From JAHZKN01 sp965250205 (lineage in GTDB: Bacteria; Pseudomonadota; Alphaproteobacteria; Rhizobiales; Hyphomicrobiaceae), in assembly GCA_965250205.1 (NCBI GenBank), contig CBDFNK010000018.1:169260-233259 (forward strand): DNA of 64,000 nt, given 5' to 3'. The notes beneath the pieces were generated by a model. It searched no databases. It was not told the origin of the DNA and saw only the letters and a list, made by a program, of their open reading frames with translations. The translations under genes were made by a program, and so were the position numbers. Numbering within the stretch: position 1 is the stretch's first letter; each line of letters starts with the position of its first letter. Positions 25,006 to 35,600 of this stretch are shown here, one piece after another.

Positions 25006-25827
25006 CTACTTCTTCTTCGAGCGCGACCGCACGATATACTTGTCAGTCGATTTATTACGTCGCGTTTTATAACCTTTGGTAGGCTTACCCCAAGGCGTTG
25101 CCCAGTGCTTACCACCATTAGTACGACCACCGTTAGGGTGATCAATTGGGTTCATGGCAACAGAGCGCACCGTTGGGCGCGTGCCCATCCAGCGTGCGCG
25201 TCCTGCTTTACCAATTACTTCGTTGCCGTGATCAGGATTTGACACCGCACCAACAGAGGCCATGCAGTCGGCGCGAACTTTGCGCGTTTCACCTGAATTA
25301 AGCTTCAAAATCGCCCAGCCGGAGTCACGTCCGACAAGCTGCACGAATGCGCCAGCTGAACGGGCGATCTGTCCACCACGACCAGGCTTTAATTCCACAT
25401 TATGAATGATGGTACCAATCGGCATTGATGATAGCGGCATGGCGTTACCTGGCTTCACGTCAACACTTTGGCCGGAGATAACTTTGTCGCCAACGCCCAA
25501 TCGTTGTGGCGCCAGAATATAAGCCAAGATGCCATCTTCATATTTGATCAACGCAATAAATGCGGTCCGATTTGGATCATATTCAATTCGCTCAACCGTT
25601 GCCGCTATGTCGTATTTGCGGCGCTTGAAATCCACCTTACGATAAGACTGCTTGTGGCCACCACCGATGTGACGCGTCGTAATGCGGCCATCGTTGTTAC
25701 GACCACCGGTGCGGGACTTGCCCTCAACCAGCATCTTTACAGGCGCACCCTTCCACAACTGGCTGCGATCAACGCGCACCATGTGGCGCATGCCAGGCGA
25801 TGTTGGGCGGTATGTTTTTAACGCCAT
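25006..25827 (-). CDS. rplB: 50S ribosomal protein L2
   Basis: 273 aa. Matches: LKTYRPTSPGMRHMVRVDRSQLWKG, KVDFKRRKYDIAATVERIEYDPNRTAFIALI and the peptidyl-transferase-proximal loop MNPIDHPNGGRTNGGKHWATPWG. Confidence 0.98.
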   Translation of the reverse strand: MALKTYRPTSPGMRHMVRVDRSQLWKGAPVKMLVEGKSRTGGRNNDGRITTRHIGGGHKQSYRKVDFKRRKYDIAATVERIEYDPNRTAFIALIKYEDGILAYILAPQRLGVGDKVISGQSVDVKPGNAMPLSSMPIGTIIHNVELKPGRGGQIARSAGAFVQLVGRDSGWAILKLNSGETRKVRADCMASVGAVSNPDHGNEVIGKAGRARWMGTRPTVRSVAMNPIDHPNGGRTNGGKHWATPWGKPTKGYKTRRNKSTDKYIVRSRSKKK

Positions 25828-25838
25828 TAAACTTCTCC

Positions 25839-26135
25839 CTAAAGACCCGTAGTCACATCAATCGAGTCACCCTCGGCGAGTGTGACGATGGCCTTCTTCG
25901 TATCGCTTTGACGCGCCTTGATGCCGCGAAAAACCTTGGTCTTGCCTTTGCGGACCAAGGTGTTCACAGCCGTCACTTTAACGCCAAACAGACTTTCAAT
26001 CGCTGTTTTGATTTCAGGCTTGGTGGACTTCAACGCAACATTGAAGATCACCTGATTATTCTCAGAAACCAGCGTCGACTTTTCAGTAATCACCGGCGAA
26101 AGAATGATGTCGTAGGCGCGGATTTTATCGATCAT
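25839..26135 (-). CDS. rplW: 50S ribosomal protein L23
   Basis: 98 aa. L23 sits at the tunnel exit and docks SRP and trigger factor. Matches: ILSPVITEKSTLVSENNQVIFNVALKSTKPEIKTAIESLFGVKVTAVNTLVRKGK. The ATG overlaps the rplD stop. Confidence 0.98.
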   Translation of the reverse strand: MIDKIRAYDIILSPVITEKSTLVSENNQVIFNVALKSTKPEIKTAIESLFGVKVTAVNTLVRKGKTKVFRGIKARQSDTKKAIVTLAEGDSIDVTTGL

Positions 26136-26776
26136 TATTTCGCTCCCTTAACCTGACCGCCAAAGCGCGCTTCGAGCGCTTCGATGGCAGCTTTGGTGAG
26201 GATCAATTTCCGGCGCCGCAAGATGTCGTAGGCGTTGATGCCCTGGATCGGCAGCACATCAATATTCGGGATGTTGCGTGCCGCACGCGCAAACGGTTCG
26301 TTCAAATCAGCGCCATCAATGATCAGCGCGTTTGTCACATCGAGTTTGCTGAACTGAGATTGCAGCGCCTTGGTCTTGCCGTCCTTCGACTGAGCGGCAT
26401 CAAGGATGATCAGCTCACCGGCTTTGGCTTTGCTTGACAGAGCATGACGCAACGCAAGTGCCCTGACCTTCTTTGGCATATCGATGGCGTGGCTTCGAGG
26501 TTTCGGGCCAAATGACTTACCGCCGCCACGGAACTGCGGGGCAGACCTAGCGCCGTGACGTGCACCACCCGAGCCTTTTTGGCGCACAATCTTGCGGGTC
26601 GAAGCGGTGACTTGCGAACGATCCTGGCTGGAATGTGTACCGGCCTGGCGCTTCAACAATTGATAGCGGACAATGCGCTGCAACAGATCTTTTCGTGGCT
26701 CAAGGCCAAAGATCGCTTCGGCCAGATCAAGAGAACCAGCAGACTTCGCGTCCAATGTTGTAACAGAGGCTTTCAT
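26135..26776 (-). CDS. rplD: 50S ribosomal protein L4
   Basis: 213 aa. In many bacteria L4 also represses the S10 operon. Matches: AEAIFGLEPRKDLLQRIVRYQLLKRQAGTHSS, RKIVRQKGSGGARHGARSAPQFRGGGKSFGPKPRSH, and ILRRRKLILTKAAIEALEARFG. One-base overlaps on both sides (rplC stop, rplW start). Confidence 0.98.
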   Translation of the reverse strand: MKASVTTLDAKSAGSLDLAEAIFGLEPRKDLLQRIVRYQLLKRQAGTHSSQDRSQVTASTRKIVRQKGSGGARHGARSAPQFRGGGKSFGPKPRSHAIDMPKKVRALALRHALSSKAKAGELIILDAAQSKDGKTKALQSQFSKLDVTNALIIDGADLNEPFARAARNIPNIDVLPIQGINAYDILRRRKLILTKAAIEALEARFGGQVKGAK

Positions 26777-27483
26777 TACGCTTCGCCCTTCTTATCGGCA
26801 CCCGCGCCACCATCTCTTAAGGCAGCAGGCATAGGTGCGTCTTTTGGCAAGGCCTTCTTGACGGCATCGCGCACAACCACCCAGCCACCCTTGGCTCCAG
26901 GCACTGCACCGCGGATCATCAACAGGCCACGCTCAACATCCGTTTGCACAACGATGAGATTTTGTGTTGTCACGCGCTCGTCGCCCATGTGACCCGCCAT
27001 CTTCTTGCCTTTGAAGACTTTGCCTGGGTCTTGACACTGACCCGTTGAGCCGTGCGCACGGTGAGAAACCGAAACCCCGTGAGTGGCGTTCATACCGCCA
27101 AAATTCCAACGCTTCATCGCACCTTGGAAGCCTTTACCTTTGCTGGTGCCAGTGACATCAACAAATTGACCGGCCACAAAATGATCAGCAGTAATTTCAG
27201 AACCAACTTCAATCATGTTATCCGGCGAAACGCGAAACTCAGCGAGTTTGCGTTTTGGCTCGACCTTAGCAACGGCAAAGCTTTGGCGTTCTGACTTAGT
27301 CAGGCGCGCAGGCTTGCGCGTACCAGCACCAAGCTGCAACGCGGTGTAACCGTTCTTGTCTTCAGTGCGTTGGCCCACAACTTGAAGCTTTTCAAGCTTC
27401 AAGACCGTCACAGGAATATGATCCCCTGCGTCGGTAAAAATGCGGGTCATACCCACCTTCTGTGCAATCACTCCGGAACGCAT
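26776..27483 (-). CDS. rplC: 50S ribosomal protein L3
   Basis: 235 aa. Matches: MRSGVIAQKVGMTRIFTDAGDHIPVTVL, KGKGFQGAMKRWNFGGMNATHGVSVSHRAHGSTGQCQDPGKVFKGKKMAGHMG, with the conserved Gln in the tip loop. Short acidic/Gly-rich tail. Confidence 0.98.
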   Translation of the reverse strand: MRSGVIAQKVGMTRIFTDAGDHIPVTVLKLEKLQVVGQRTEDKNGYTALQLGAGTRKPARLTKSERQSFAVAKVEPKRKLAEFRVSPDNMIEVGSEITADHFVAGQFVDVTGTSKGKGFQGAMKRWNFGGMNATHGVSVSHRAHGSTGQCQDPGKVFKGKKMAGHMGDERVTTQNLIVVQTDVERGLLMIRGAVPGAKGGWVVVRDAVKKALPKDAPMPAALRDGGAGADKKGEA

Positions 27484-27563
27484 TGGTGCGCATTCCTTCC
27501 CTAGCTGGTGTCATGCGAGAGGGGCTTAAAGAGAAGCCACACCGCAGAGGACAAAAGGCAATT

Positions 27564-27872
27564 TTAAAGTTTGATCTCAACGTCCACACCGGCGGCCAAA
27601 TCGAGCTTCATCAGCGCATCGACCGTTTGTGGGGTTGGATCAACGATGTCCAAGAGACGCTTGTGAGTTCTCATTTCGAACTGCTCACGACTCTTCTTGT
27701 CTACGTGTGGTGAACGGTTGACGGTAAATCGCTCAATGCGGGTCGGTAACGGGATCGGCCCGCGAACGTCCGCACCTGTGCGCTTCGCCGTATTCACGAT
27801 CTCACGCGTCGATGCATCGAGAACACGATGATCGAACGCCTTAAGACGAATGCGGATGTTCTGAGCGTTCAT
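27564..27872 (-). CDS. rpsJ: 30S ribosomal protein S10
   Basis: 102 aa from the ATG at 27872. Matches: MNAQNIRIRLKAFDHRVLD, RTGADVRGPIPLPTRIERFTVNRSPHVDKKSREQFEMRTHKRLLDI. S10 also partners NusB in antitermination. First gene of the S10 block. Confidence 0.98.
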   Translation of the reverse strand: MNAQNIRIRLKAFDHRVLDASTREIVNTAKRTGADVRGPIPLPTRIERFTVNRSPHVDKKSREQFEMRTHKRLLDIVDPTPQTVDALMKLDLAAGVDVEIKL

Positions 27873-27893
27873 TGTTTTCCAACTCACCAATAA

Positions 27894-27931
27894 GAGAAAG
27901 CGCGATTTGTGTGACCGCCTCGCGCTTTCTT
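27894..27931 (-). other. Hairpin between tuf and rpsJ
   Basis: A 10-bp perfect stem (27895-27904 agaaagcgcg with 27921-27930 cgcgctttct, 16-base loop) fills most of the 71-base tuf-rpsJ gap. No T run follows on the minus strand, so it is not a standard terminator. It could be an attenuator, a processing site or part of an S10-operon leader. Confidence 0.5.
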
Positions 27932-27943
27932 GTCCCTCAACCT

Positions 27944-29134
27944 TTATGCGTCGATTTTCGCCACAACGCCGGCACCAACGGTTCGCCCGCCTTCGCGGAT
28001 AGCGAAGCGAAGCTTCTCTTCCATTGCGATTGGCTGAATGAGCTCGACATCGACTGTGACGTTGTCGCCCGGCATCACCATTTCCGTGCCTTCAGGCAGG
28101 GTGACAACACCAGTAACGTCGGTGGTGCGGAAATAGAATTGCGGACGGTAGTTTGTGAAGAATGGTGTGTGACGACCACCCTCCTCTTTGGTCAGAATGT
28201 AGGCCTCTGCTTTGAACTTGGTGTGCGGTGTGATGGTGCCTGGGTGGCACAGAACCTGGCCACGTTCGACAGCTTCTTTATCAATACCGCGCAATAAGCA
28301 GCCAACGTTGTCGCCAGCTTCACCCTGATCGAGCAGCTTGCGGAACATTTCAACGCCGGTAACAACCGTTTTCTGGGTGTCTTTGATGCCAACGATTTCA
28401 ACTTCTTCGTTGACCTTAACAATGCCGCGCTCAATACGACCGGTAACAACCGTACCGCGACCAGAAATCGAGAACACGTCTTCAATCGGCATCAAGAATG
28501 GCTGATCCTTAGGACGGTCTGGTGTTGGAATATGTTCGTCAACGGTTTTCATCAACTTCAGAATGGATTCTCTGCCGATTTCTGGGTTCTTTTCTTCCAG
28601 AGCGCACAAAGCGGAACCTTGGGTGATGGGGATATCGTCGCCTGGGAACTGGTAGGCTGACAGCAGTTCACGAATTTCCATTTCAACAAGTTCGAGCAGG
28701 TCAGCATCGTCGACCTGATCAACTTTGTTCATGAACACGACAAGCGCTGGAACACCAACCTGACGGGCAAGCAGAATGTGCTCGCGGGTCTGAGGCATTG
28801 GGCCGTCAGCAGCTGACACAACCAGAATGGCACCATCCATCTGCGCCGCACCCGTGATCATGTTCTTCACATAGTCAGCGTGGCCTGGGCAGTCGACGTG
28901 CGCGTAGTGGCGCGCTTCGGTTTCATACTCAACGTGTGCCGTTGAGATGGTGATGCCGCGCTCACGCTCTTCAGGTGCCTTATCAATTTGGTCATAGGCA
29001 GAGAACGTTGCACCGCCTGTTTCCGCCAGCACCTTGGTAATCGCCGCCGTCAACGATGTCTTGCCATGGTCAACATGACCGATTGTTCCAATGTTGCAGT
29101 GCGGCTTATTCCGCTCGAATTTTTCTTTAGCCAT
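27944..29134 (-). CDS. tuf: Elongation factor Tu
   Basis: 396 aa. It delivers aminoacyl-tRNA to the ribosome. G1 GHVDHGKTS, G3 DCPGHADYVKNMITGAAQMDGAILVV, G4 NKVD, then domains II and III (GVEMFRKLLDQGEAGDNVG; FRTTDVTGVV). A second tuf copy is common in this class but none is in this window. Confidence 0.99.
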   Translation of the reverse strand: MAKEKFERNKPHCNIGTIGHVDHGKTSLTAAITKVLAETGGATFSAYDQIDKAPEERERGITISTAHVEYETEARHYAHVDCPGHADYVKNMITGAAQMDGAILVVSAADGPMPQTREHILLARQVGVPALVVFMNKVDQVDDADLLELVEMEIRELLSAYQFPGDDIPITQGSALCALEEKNPEIGRESILKLMKTVDEHIPTPDRPKDQPFLMPIEDVFSISGRGTVVTGRIERGIVKVNEEVEIVGIKDTQKTVVTGVEMFRKLLDQGEAGDNVGCLLRGIDKEAVERGQVLCHPGTITPHTKFKAEAYILTKEEGGRHTPFFTNYRPQFYFRTTDVTGVVTLPEGTEMVMPGDNVTVDVELIQPIAMEEKLRFAIREGGRTVGAGVVAKIDA

Positions 29135-29223
29135 GGCTTGGCTCTCCGTCTTCTAGTTTCGTCCCACTGGGACAGGTTAAGAACTCTCAAAACCAGGGCC
29201 GAAACCCTGGCAGGCTTTGCTGA

Positions 29224-31314
29224 TTACGCGAACTTTGCTTTCACTTCATCAGCGACGTTTCTTGGCACTTCATCGTAGTGCGCAAATTGCATCGAATACT
29301 GGGCCCGCCCAGTAGACATCGATCTCAGCGTGTTGATGTAACCAAACATGTTGGCCAACGGCACCAAGCAGCGCACAACAGTCGCGTTTCCGCGCATTTC
29401 TTGTGAGCGCACTTGGCCACGACGCGAATTGACGTCACCGATGATGCCGCCGAGAAAATCCTCCGGTGTCACAATCTCAACGTCCATGATCGGCTCAAGT
29501 AACTTGACGCCACCTTTTTCACACGCCTCACGAATGGCAGAGCGCGCTGCGATCTCAAAGGCAATCGCAGACGAGTCGACTTCGTGGTAGCCGCCATCAT
29601 AAAGCGTCGCCTTCATATCAACCATTGGGAAGCCGATGAGAACACCGTTGTCCCAAACCGATTTGATGCCTTTTTGAACGCCGGGAATGAATTCCCTAGG
29701 AACAGCACCGCCAACGATGGTTGATTCAAATTCATTGCCCGCGCCGGTTTCGTTCGGCTCGACTTTGAGTTTGACGCGCGCAAACTGACCGGTACCGCCG
29801 GATTGTTTTTTGTGCGTGTAATCAATGTCGGTCGCCTTGGCGAGCGTTTCGCGGTAGGCTACCTGCGGCGCACCAACTGAAGCCTCAACCTTGTGCGTCC
29901 GCTTCAAAATATCGACTTTAATGTCGAGATGAAGCTCGCCCATGCCCTTGAGGATGGTTTCTCCCGACTCTTGGTCGACAGAGACACGGAACGATGGATC
30001 TTCCAAAGACATTTCGTTCAGCGCCAAAGCCATTTTTTCTTGGTCGGCTTTGGTCTTCGGCTCAACCTTTACTTCAATCACGGGATCTGGGAATTCCATT
30101 TTTTCCAGGATCACGGGATTGTTTGGATCACACAGCGTTTCACCGGTGCGGGTGTCTTTCAGACCCTGCAGCGCAATGATGTCACCGGCATACGCTTCTT
30201 TGATCTCTTCACGGTCATCGGCATGCATCATGTACATGCGCCCAGCGCGCTCTTTCTTGGAACGCGTTGAGTTAGAAAGCGCCGTGCCCTGCTCAAGTTT
30301 TCCAGAGTAGACGCGGCAGAACGTAATCGAACCAACGTGATCAAAGTTCATGATCTTAAACGCCAGCAGTGCAAGCGGCTCATCGTCTGATGACTTGCGC
30401 ACTGTTTCGCTGTCGTCTTTTGGATTGATGCCTTTAATAGCCGGCACGTCGACTGGGCTTGGCAGAAAATCAACAACTGCATCGAGCAGCGGCTGAACGC
30501 CTTTGTTCTTAAACGCGGAGCCGCACATCATCGGGTAGAAGGCAGACGTGATGGTACCCTTACGCAGCAGCTTGCGAATGGTATCAATGCCCGGCTCATT
30601 GCCTTCCAGATACGCTTCCATCGCATCATCGTCGACCTCGACGATGGCTTCAATCATAGCATCACGGAATTCTTTTGCCTTGTCAGCCAGGTCCTCGGGA
30701 ATGTCGACGGTGTCGTAGTTGACGCCTTTATCACCACCGTCCCAGACGTAGGCCTTCATCTCAATGAGATCGACAACGCCGCGGAAATCATTTTCAGCAC
30801 CGATTGGAATTTGGATCGGAACTGGGCGCGCACCAAGCTTATCCTTGATGTCTTGAACGCACATAAAGAAGTCAGCACCAGTCTTATCCATTTTATTGGA
30901 AAATATAATGCGCGGCACATTATATTTGTCGCCTTGGCGCCAAACGGTTTCTGTTTGTGGTTCTACGCCCTGATTGGAATCGAGTACACAAACCGCGCCA
31001 TCAAGCACTCGCAGCGAACGCTCAACTTCAATTGTGAAGTCCACGTGACCTGGAGTGTCAATGATGTTCAAGCGACGTTTGTTGCCATCACGGCCCGGCC
31101 ACGAACAGGTCGTGGCAGCAGACGTAATTGTAATGCCGCGTTCTGCTTCCTGATCCATGAAATCCATGGTGGCCGCGCCATCATGCACTTCGCCGATCTT
31201 ATAAGAACGGCCGGAGTAGAACAGAATACGTTCTGTTGTTGTCGTCTTACCAGCATCAATGTGGGCCATGATGCCGAAGTTACGATAATTTTCCAGCGGA
31301 AATTCGCGAGCCAT
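29224..31314 (-). CDS. fusA: Elongation factor G
   Basis: 696 aa. It catalyses ribosomal translocation with GTP. G1 AHIDAGKTTTTERILFYSG, G2 RGITITSAA, G3 DTPGHVDFTIEVERSLRVLDGAV, G4 NKMDKTGADF, plus the domain IV loop and C-terminal RSMSTGRAQYSMQFAHYDEVP. GAGG lies 7 bases before the ATG. Confidence 0.99.
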   Translation of the reverse strand: MAREFPLENYRNFGIMAHIDAGKTTTTERILFYSGRSYKIGEVHDGAATMDFMDQEAERGITITSAATTCSWPGRDGNKRRLNIIDTPGHVDFTIEVERSLRVLDGAVCVLDSNQGVEPQTETVWRQGDKYNVPRIIFSNKMDKTGADFFMCVQDIKDKLGARPVPIQIPIGAENDFRGVVDLIEMKAYVWDGGDKGVNYDTVDIPEDLADKAKEFRDAMIEAIVEVDDDAMEAYLEGNEPGIDTIRKLLRKGTITSAFYPMMCGSAFKNKGVQPLLDAVVDFLPSPVDVPAIKGINPKDDSETVRKSSDDEPLALLAFKIMNFDHVGSITFCRVYSGKLEQGTALSNSTRSKKERAGRMYMMHADDREEIKEAYAGDIIALQGLKDTRTGETLCDPNNPVILEKMEFPDPVIEVKVEPKTKADQEKMALALNEMSLEDPSFRVSVDQESGETILKGMGELHLDIKVDILKRTHKVEASVGAPQVAYRETLAKATDIDYTHKKQSGGTGQFARVKLKVEPNETGAGNEFESTIVGGAVPREFIPGVQKGIKSVWDNGVLIGFPMVDMKATLYDGGYHEVDSSAIAFEIAARSAIREACEKGGVKLLEPIMDVEIVTPEDFLGGIIGDVNSRRGQVRSQEMRGNATVVRCLVPLANMFGYINTLRSMSTGRAQYSMQFAHYDEVPRNVADEVKAKFA

Positions 31315-31338
31315 GAGCTTGCCTCAAACCTTTATCTG

Positions 31339-31809
31339 CTACCAACGATAGTGCGAGAATGCACGGTTGGCTTCGGCCATCTTATGAGTGTCTTCACGTT
31401 TCTTAACAGCCGAGCCGCGATTGGTACTCGCATCCATTAATTCACCTGACAAACGCTCAACCATAGTGTTTTCGTTGCGTCCGCGTGCTGCTTTAATGAT
31501 CCAACGGATCGCCAAAGCCTGGCGGCGTTCATTACGCACTTCAACAGGAACCTGATAGGTGGCACCACCGACACGACGTGAGCGCACCTCAACTGCCGGC
31601 ATCACATTTTCAAGTGCTTGATGGAACATCTGCACTGGATCCGACTTGGCTTTGTCTTCCATGCGATCAAAGGCACCATAAACAATGCGCTCGGCAACCG
31701 ACTTCTTCCCCTTCTCCATCACCGCGTTCATGAACTTGGTGACGATGATGTCGGAAAACTTCGGGTCTGGATTGACCGGACGTTTCTCTGCTTTGTGACG
31801 ACGGGACAT
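31339..31809 (-). CDS. rpsG: 30S ribosomal protein S7
   Basis: 156 aa from the ATG at 31809 (MSRRHKAEKRPVNPDPKF). S7 nucleates the 30S head. Matches: VTKFMNAVMEKGKKSVAERIVYGAFD, VRSRRVGGATYQVPVEVRNERRQALAIRWI, HKMAEANRAFSHYRW. Confidence 0.98.
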   Translation of the reverse strand: MSRRHKAEKRPVNPDPKFSDIIVTKFMNAVMEKGKKSVAERIVYGAFDRMEDKAKSDPVQMFHQALENVMPAVEVRSRRVGGATYQVPVEVRNERRQALAIRWIIKAARGRNENTMVERLSGELMDASTNRGSAVKKREDTHKMAEANRAFSHYRW

Positions 31810-31889
31810 ACTTGCTATCAGCCCTGCGTTAGTGAAAACCAGTTCGCCGATCATCTCACAAAGAGCCGTTCGGCGGGTGAATTGAATAT

Positions 31890-32261
31890 CTACTTCGGTC
31901 GTTTTGTACCGTACTTCGAACGACGTTGCTTACGGTCTGCAACACCTTGGGTATCAAGCACGCCACGAACAACGTGATAACGCACACCGGGCAAATCCTT
32001 GACGCGGCCGCCACGGATCAAAACCACAGAGTGTTCTTGAAGGTTATGGCCTTCGCCTGGAATGTAACCGATGACTTCGTGGCCATTGGTGAGCCGGATC
32101 TTGGCAACTTTTCTCAGCGCCGAGTTTGGCTTCTTTGGTGTTGTTGTGTAAACGCGCGTGCACACGCCACGCTTTTGCGGGCACTGCTCCATATGGCGCG
32201 ATTTAGAGCGGTTGACCTTAGAGCGCCGTGGCTTGCGGATCAGCTGTTGTATCGTTGGCAT
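31890..32261 (-). CDS. rpsL: 30S ribosomal protein S12
   Basis: 123 aa. It lines the decoding centre. Lys43 in TTPKKPNSALRKVAK and the GGRVKDLPGVRYH loop are the wild-type, streptomycin-sensitive residues. First gene after rpoC; it follows a 256-base leader behind a good promoter at 32517-32544. Confidence 0.98.
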   Translation of the reverse strand: MPTIQQLIRKPRRSKVNRSKSRHMEQCPQKRGVCTRVYTTTPKKPNSALRKVAKIRLTNGHEVIGYIPGEGHNLQEHSVVLIRGGRVKDLPGVRYHVVRGVLDTQGVADRKQRRSKYGTKRPK

Positions 32262-32516
32262 ACGCCTCGTCCATCCCCATGCCTTCTATGCGTCAGCGCA
32301 TACGGCAAAATGAGCCTGCCAACCCCAAAACGGGCCTGACATTAAAAAACCAGAGGATCGACCGGTTAGCTTGCGCCACCCGCCGATCGTGTCCCAAACA
32401 TGTCCTCTGCTTTGCGACGGCAGCGTTTAGGTCTGACAATGCCAAGAAATCAAGACCATATCGGTCAATCTCAGGCACCCAAATCAGCCTACGGCCAACC
32501 GTGAGAGTGGGCGAGG

Positions 32517-32544
32517 TATATACTGAGGCTCCAACCCCGGTCAA
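32517..32544 (-). promoter_or_regulatory. Predicted promoter of the rpsL-rpsG-fusA-tuf operon
   Basis: On the minus strand a -35 box TTGACC (32539-32544) and a -10 box TATATA (32517-32522) are 16 bases apart, both close to the sigma-70 consensus. It points towards rpsL, 256 bases away. Confidence 0.55.
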
Positions 32545-32590
32545 CAGCTTGTGACGGCCTGATCGCTTATTTTTTGCCGCAGCCCCAAAA

Positions 32591-32625
32591 CGATAACGGC
32601 CACCCTAGATGAGCGGCCGTTTTCA
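32591..32625 (-). terminator. Probable terminator after rpoC
   Basis: Stem aacggcc (32595-32601) with ggccgtt (32615-32621), 13-base loop, followed on the minus strand by ATCGTTTTGG. It lies 42 bases past the rpoC stop. The T run is short, so it is probably partial. Confidence 0.5.
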
Positions 32626-32662
32626 AATTCGTTTGGCGATCAGAAAAGCCTTATATTAAAGG

Positions 32663-35600
32663 CTATTCCTCTGTTTCCGACGTCCGACGACGACGTTGAG
32701 CAACGCCTTCAGCCTCACCCTCTGCTGGGGCCGCCAGTGCAGCTTCTGCCACTTCCTTAGCCTGCTCGCGCTCAATTAGATCATCACGCTTTTGCGCGAC
32801 CTTACGCAAACGGCGTAACATGCCACCTGTTCCCGCCGGAATAAGGCGGCCAACGATGACATTTTCCTTGAGACCCTCAAGGGTATCGACCTTGCCAATG
32901 ACGGCGGCATCGGTCAGCACACGCGTAGTTTCCTGGAATGAGGCCGCTGAGATGAACGAACGGGTCTGAAGCGAGGCTTTAGTGATGCCGAGCAGCACTG
33001 GCACCGCCGTCGCGGGCCGTTTGCCTTCTTTTTCCGCCGCCGCATTTATCTCCCGGCACTCGATCCGGTCGACCTGATCGCCCTTAATCAAAGCCGTCTC
33101 ACCAACATCGGTGATTTCCACCTTCTGCAGCATCTGACGAACGATAACCTCAATGTGCTTATCGTTGATAGTCACGCCCTGCAGACGGTAAACGTCCTGG
33201 ATTTCCTTGATCAGATAGTTTGCCAGTTCCTCAACACCCTTAATCGCAAGGATGTCGTGCGGTGCCGGGTGCCCATCATAGATAAATTCACCCTTTTCAA
33301 TCCGGTCACCAGGCTGCACCGCCAAACTCTTGCCGCGGGCGATGAGATATTCAGAAACATCATCGTTCTCATCGTCGGGCTTGATCAGGATCTTCTGCTT
33401 GTTTTTATAGTCCTTGCCATATTCGACGGTGCCTGAAATCTCGGCAATGATCGCGTGATCCTTCGGACGACGGGCTTCAAACAATTCAGCAACACGCGGC
33501 AGACCACCGGTGATGTCACCAGATTTCGCAGACGCCAACGGAATACGCGCCAGCACATCGCCAGCCTTCACCGTTTGACCCGGCTCAACGGACAAAATGG
33601 CATTCACAGCTAGTTGGTAACGAGCGTCCCCACCACGAGCAACTGGGATCAGATTACCCTTGTTGTCTTTGACCACAGCAGATGGTTTGAGATCGGCGCC
33701 ACGCGGCGTTGCCCGCCAATCGATAATAACGCGATTGGTTGTGCCCTTCACTTCGTCGGTCTGTTCGCGAACAGAAGCGCCTTCAAGGAGGTCTTCAAAG
33801 TCGGCCTTTCCATTCACCTCAGTCATGATCGGACGGGTGTAGGGATCCCATTGAGCGAGCTTAGTGCCACGCTTCACCTCATCACCGTCAGCGATAAAGA
33901 CGCGGGAACCATAGGGAACCTTTGTAGACGACAGCTCCTTGCCAGACTGATCAGAGATCACAGCCGACATGGTGCGGGTCATCGCGATGATACGACCCTG
34001 ACTGTCCTTCTCAACAGCCTTGTCTTTCAAGGTGACGGTGCCATTGAATTTCGATTCAATGAACGAAGAGTCTACCAAGTTCGCCGCGCCACCAATGTGG
34101 AACGTACGCATGGTGAGCTGGGTGCCAGGTTCACCAATCGACTGGGCAGCGATCACACCAACAGCTTCGCCTATATTGACAGGCGTTCCGCGAGCAAGGT
34201 CACGACCATAGCATTTGCAGCACACACCAACATCTGTCTCACAGGTGAGAACGGAGCGGATGCGCATTTCCTGCACTTCTGCTTTCTCAATGGCTTCAGC
34301 ATGGCGTTCTTCAATCAGCTCGCCGCGCTTCACAAGCACATTTGCATTCTTGCCTTTGGTGCCTGGTTCGATGATGTCTTCAGCTGCCGTACGACCAAGC
34401 GCACGTGCGCCAAGCGTCACAATCACCTGACCAGAATCAACCACTGGCTGAATGCTAATGCCGGCATCGGTTCCGCAATCTTCAATGGTGATGATGCTGT
34501 CTTGGGCCACATCAACCAGACGTCGGGTCAGATAGCCGGAGTTGGCAGTTTTCAGCGCCGTATCCGCCAGACCTTTACGCGCACCGTGGGTTGAGTTGAA
34601 GTACTCAAGAACCGTCAGGCCTTCTTTAAAGTTCGAGATAATCGGCGTTTCAATGATCTCGCCCGATGGCTTGGTCATCAGACCGCGCATGCCGGCTAGC
34701 TGCTTCATCTGGGCAGGTGACCCACGCGCACCAGAGTGGCTCATCATGTAGATCGAGTTGACGAATGTTTCGCCGGTTTTGGGATCCTTCTCGGTTGCTG
34801 AAATGCGATCCATCATCTCTTTCGCGATTTGATCTGTACACTTGGACCACACATCAACCACCTTGTTGTACTTCTCAAGCTGGGTGATCAGGCCGTCGTT
34901 ATACTGCTGTTCAAATTCGCGAACCATCTCTGTCGTCTTTTCGACGATTTTGACTTTGGTCGATGGAATGCGCATGTCGTCCTTACCGAACGAGATGCCT
35001 GCTTTAAACGCGTGATGGAATCCAAGCGCCATAATGCGATCACAGAAAATGACCGTATCCTTCTGACCACACGTTCGATAGACGGAATCAATCAGCCCAG
35101 AGATGGCTTTCTTGGTCATCAGCTGATTGACCAGGTCCAGCGTCACACCGGGCTTCTTTGGCAACACTTCAGCCAAGATCATGCGACCCGGCGTTGCATC
35201 AAAGATGTCTTTTTGTACTTCACCATCCTTGTCAAGGTATTCAAATCGCGCTTTGACCTTAGCGTGCAGGGTCACGGTGCCTGCGTCCAAGGCGTGGCGC
35301 ACTTCTGCGACTGAGCCAAAGACAGAGCCTTCACCGCGTTCACCATCGTTGATCATCGAGAGATAGTAGAGACCGAGAATGATGTCTTGAGACGGCACAA
35401 TAATCGGCTGGCCGTTGGCGGGATGCAGAATATTGTTGGTCGACATCATCAAAACGCGGGCTTCAAGCTGGGCTTCAAGCGACAGCGGTACGTGGACCGC
35501 CATTTGGTCACCGTCAAAGTCAGCGTTGAACGCAGCACACACAAGTGGGTGTAACTGGATGGCCTTGCCTTCAATCAACACAGGCTCAAACGCCTGAATG

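Larger units (their letters stand above)
32262..32662 (-). other. rpoC-rpsL intergenic region (str operon leader)
   Basis: 400 bases without a gene. It holds a probable rpoC terminator hairpin (32595-32621), a sigma-70-type promoter (32517-32544) and a long untranslated leader to rpsL. Short open frames here have no ribosome binding site support. Confidence 0.65.

Noticed and set aside
33614..34594. 326-codon open frame opposite rpoC
   Set aside because: Antisense to a conserved part of rpoC; low stop density on the reverse strand explains it.
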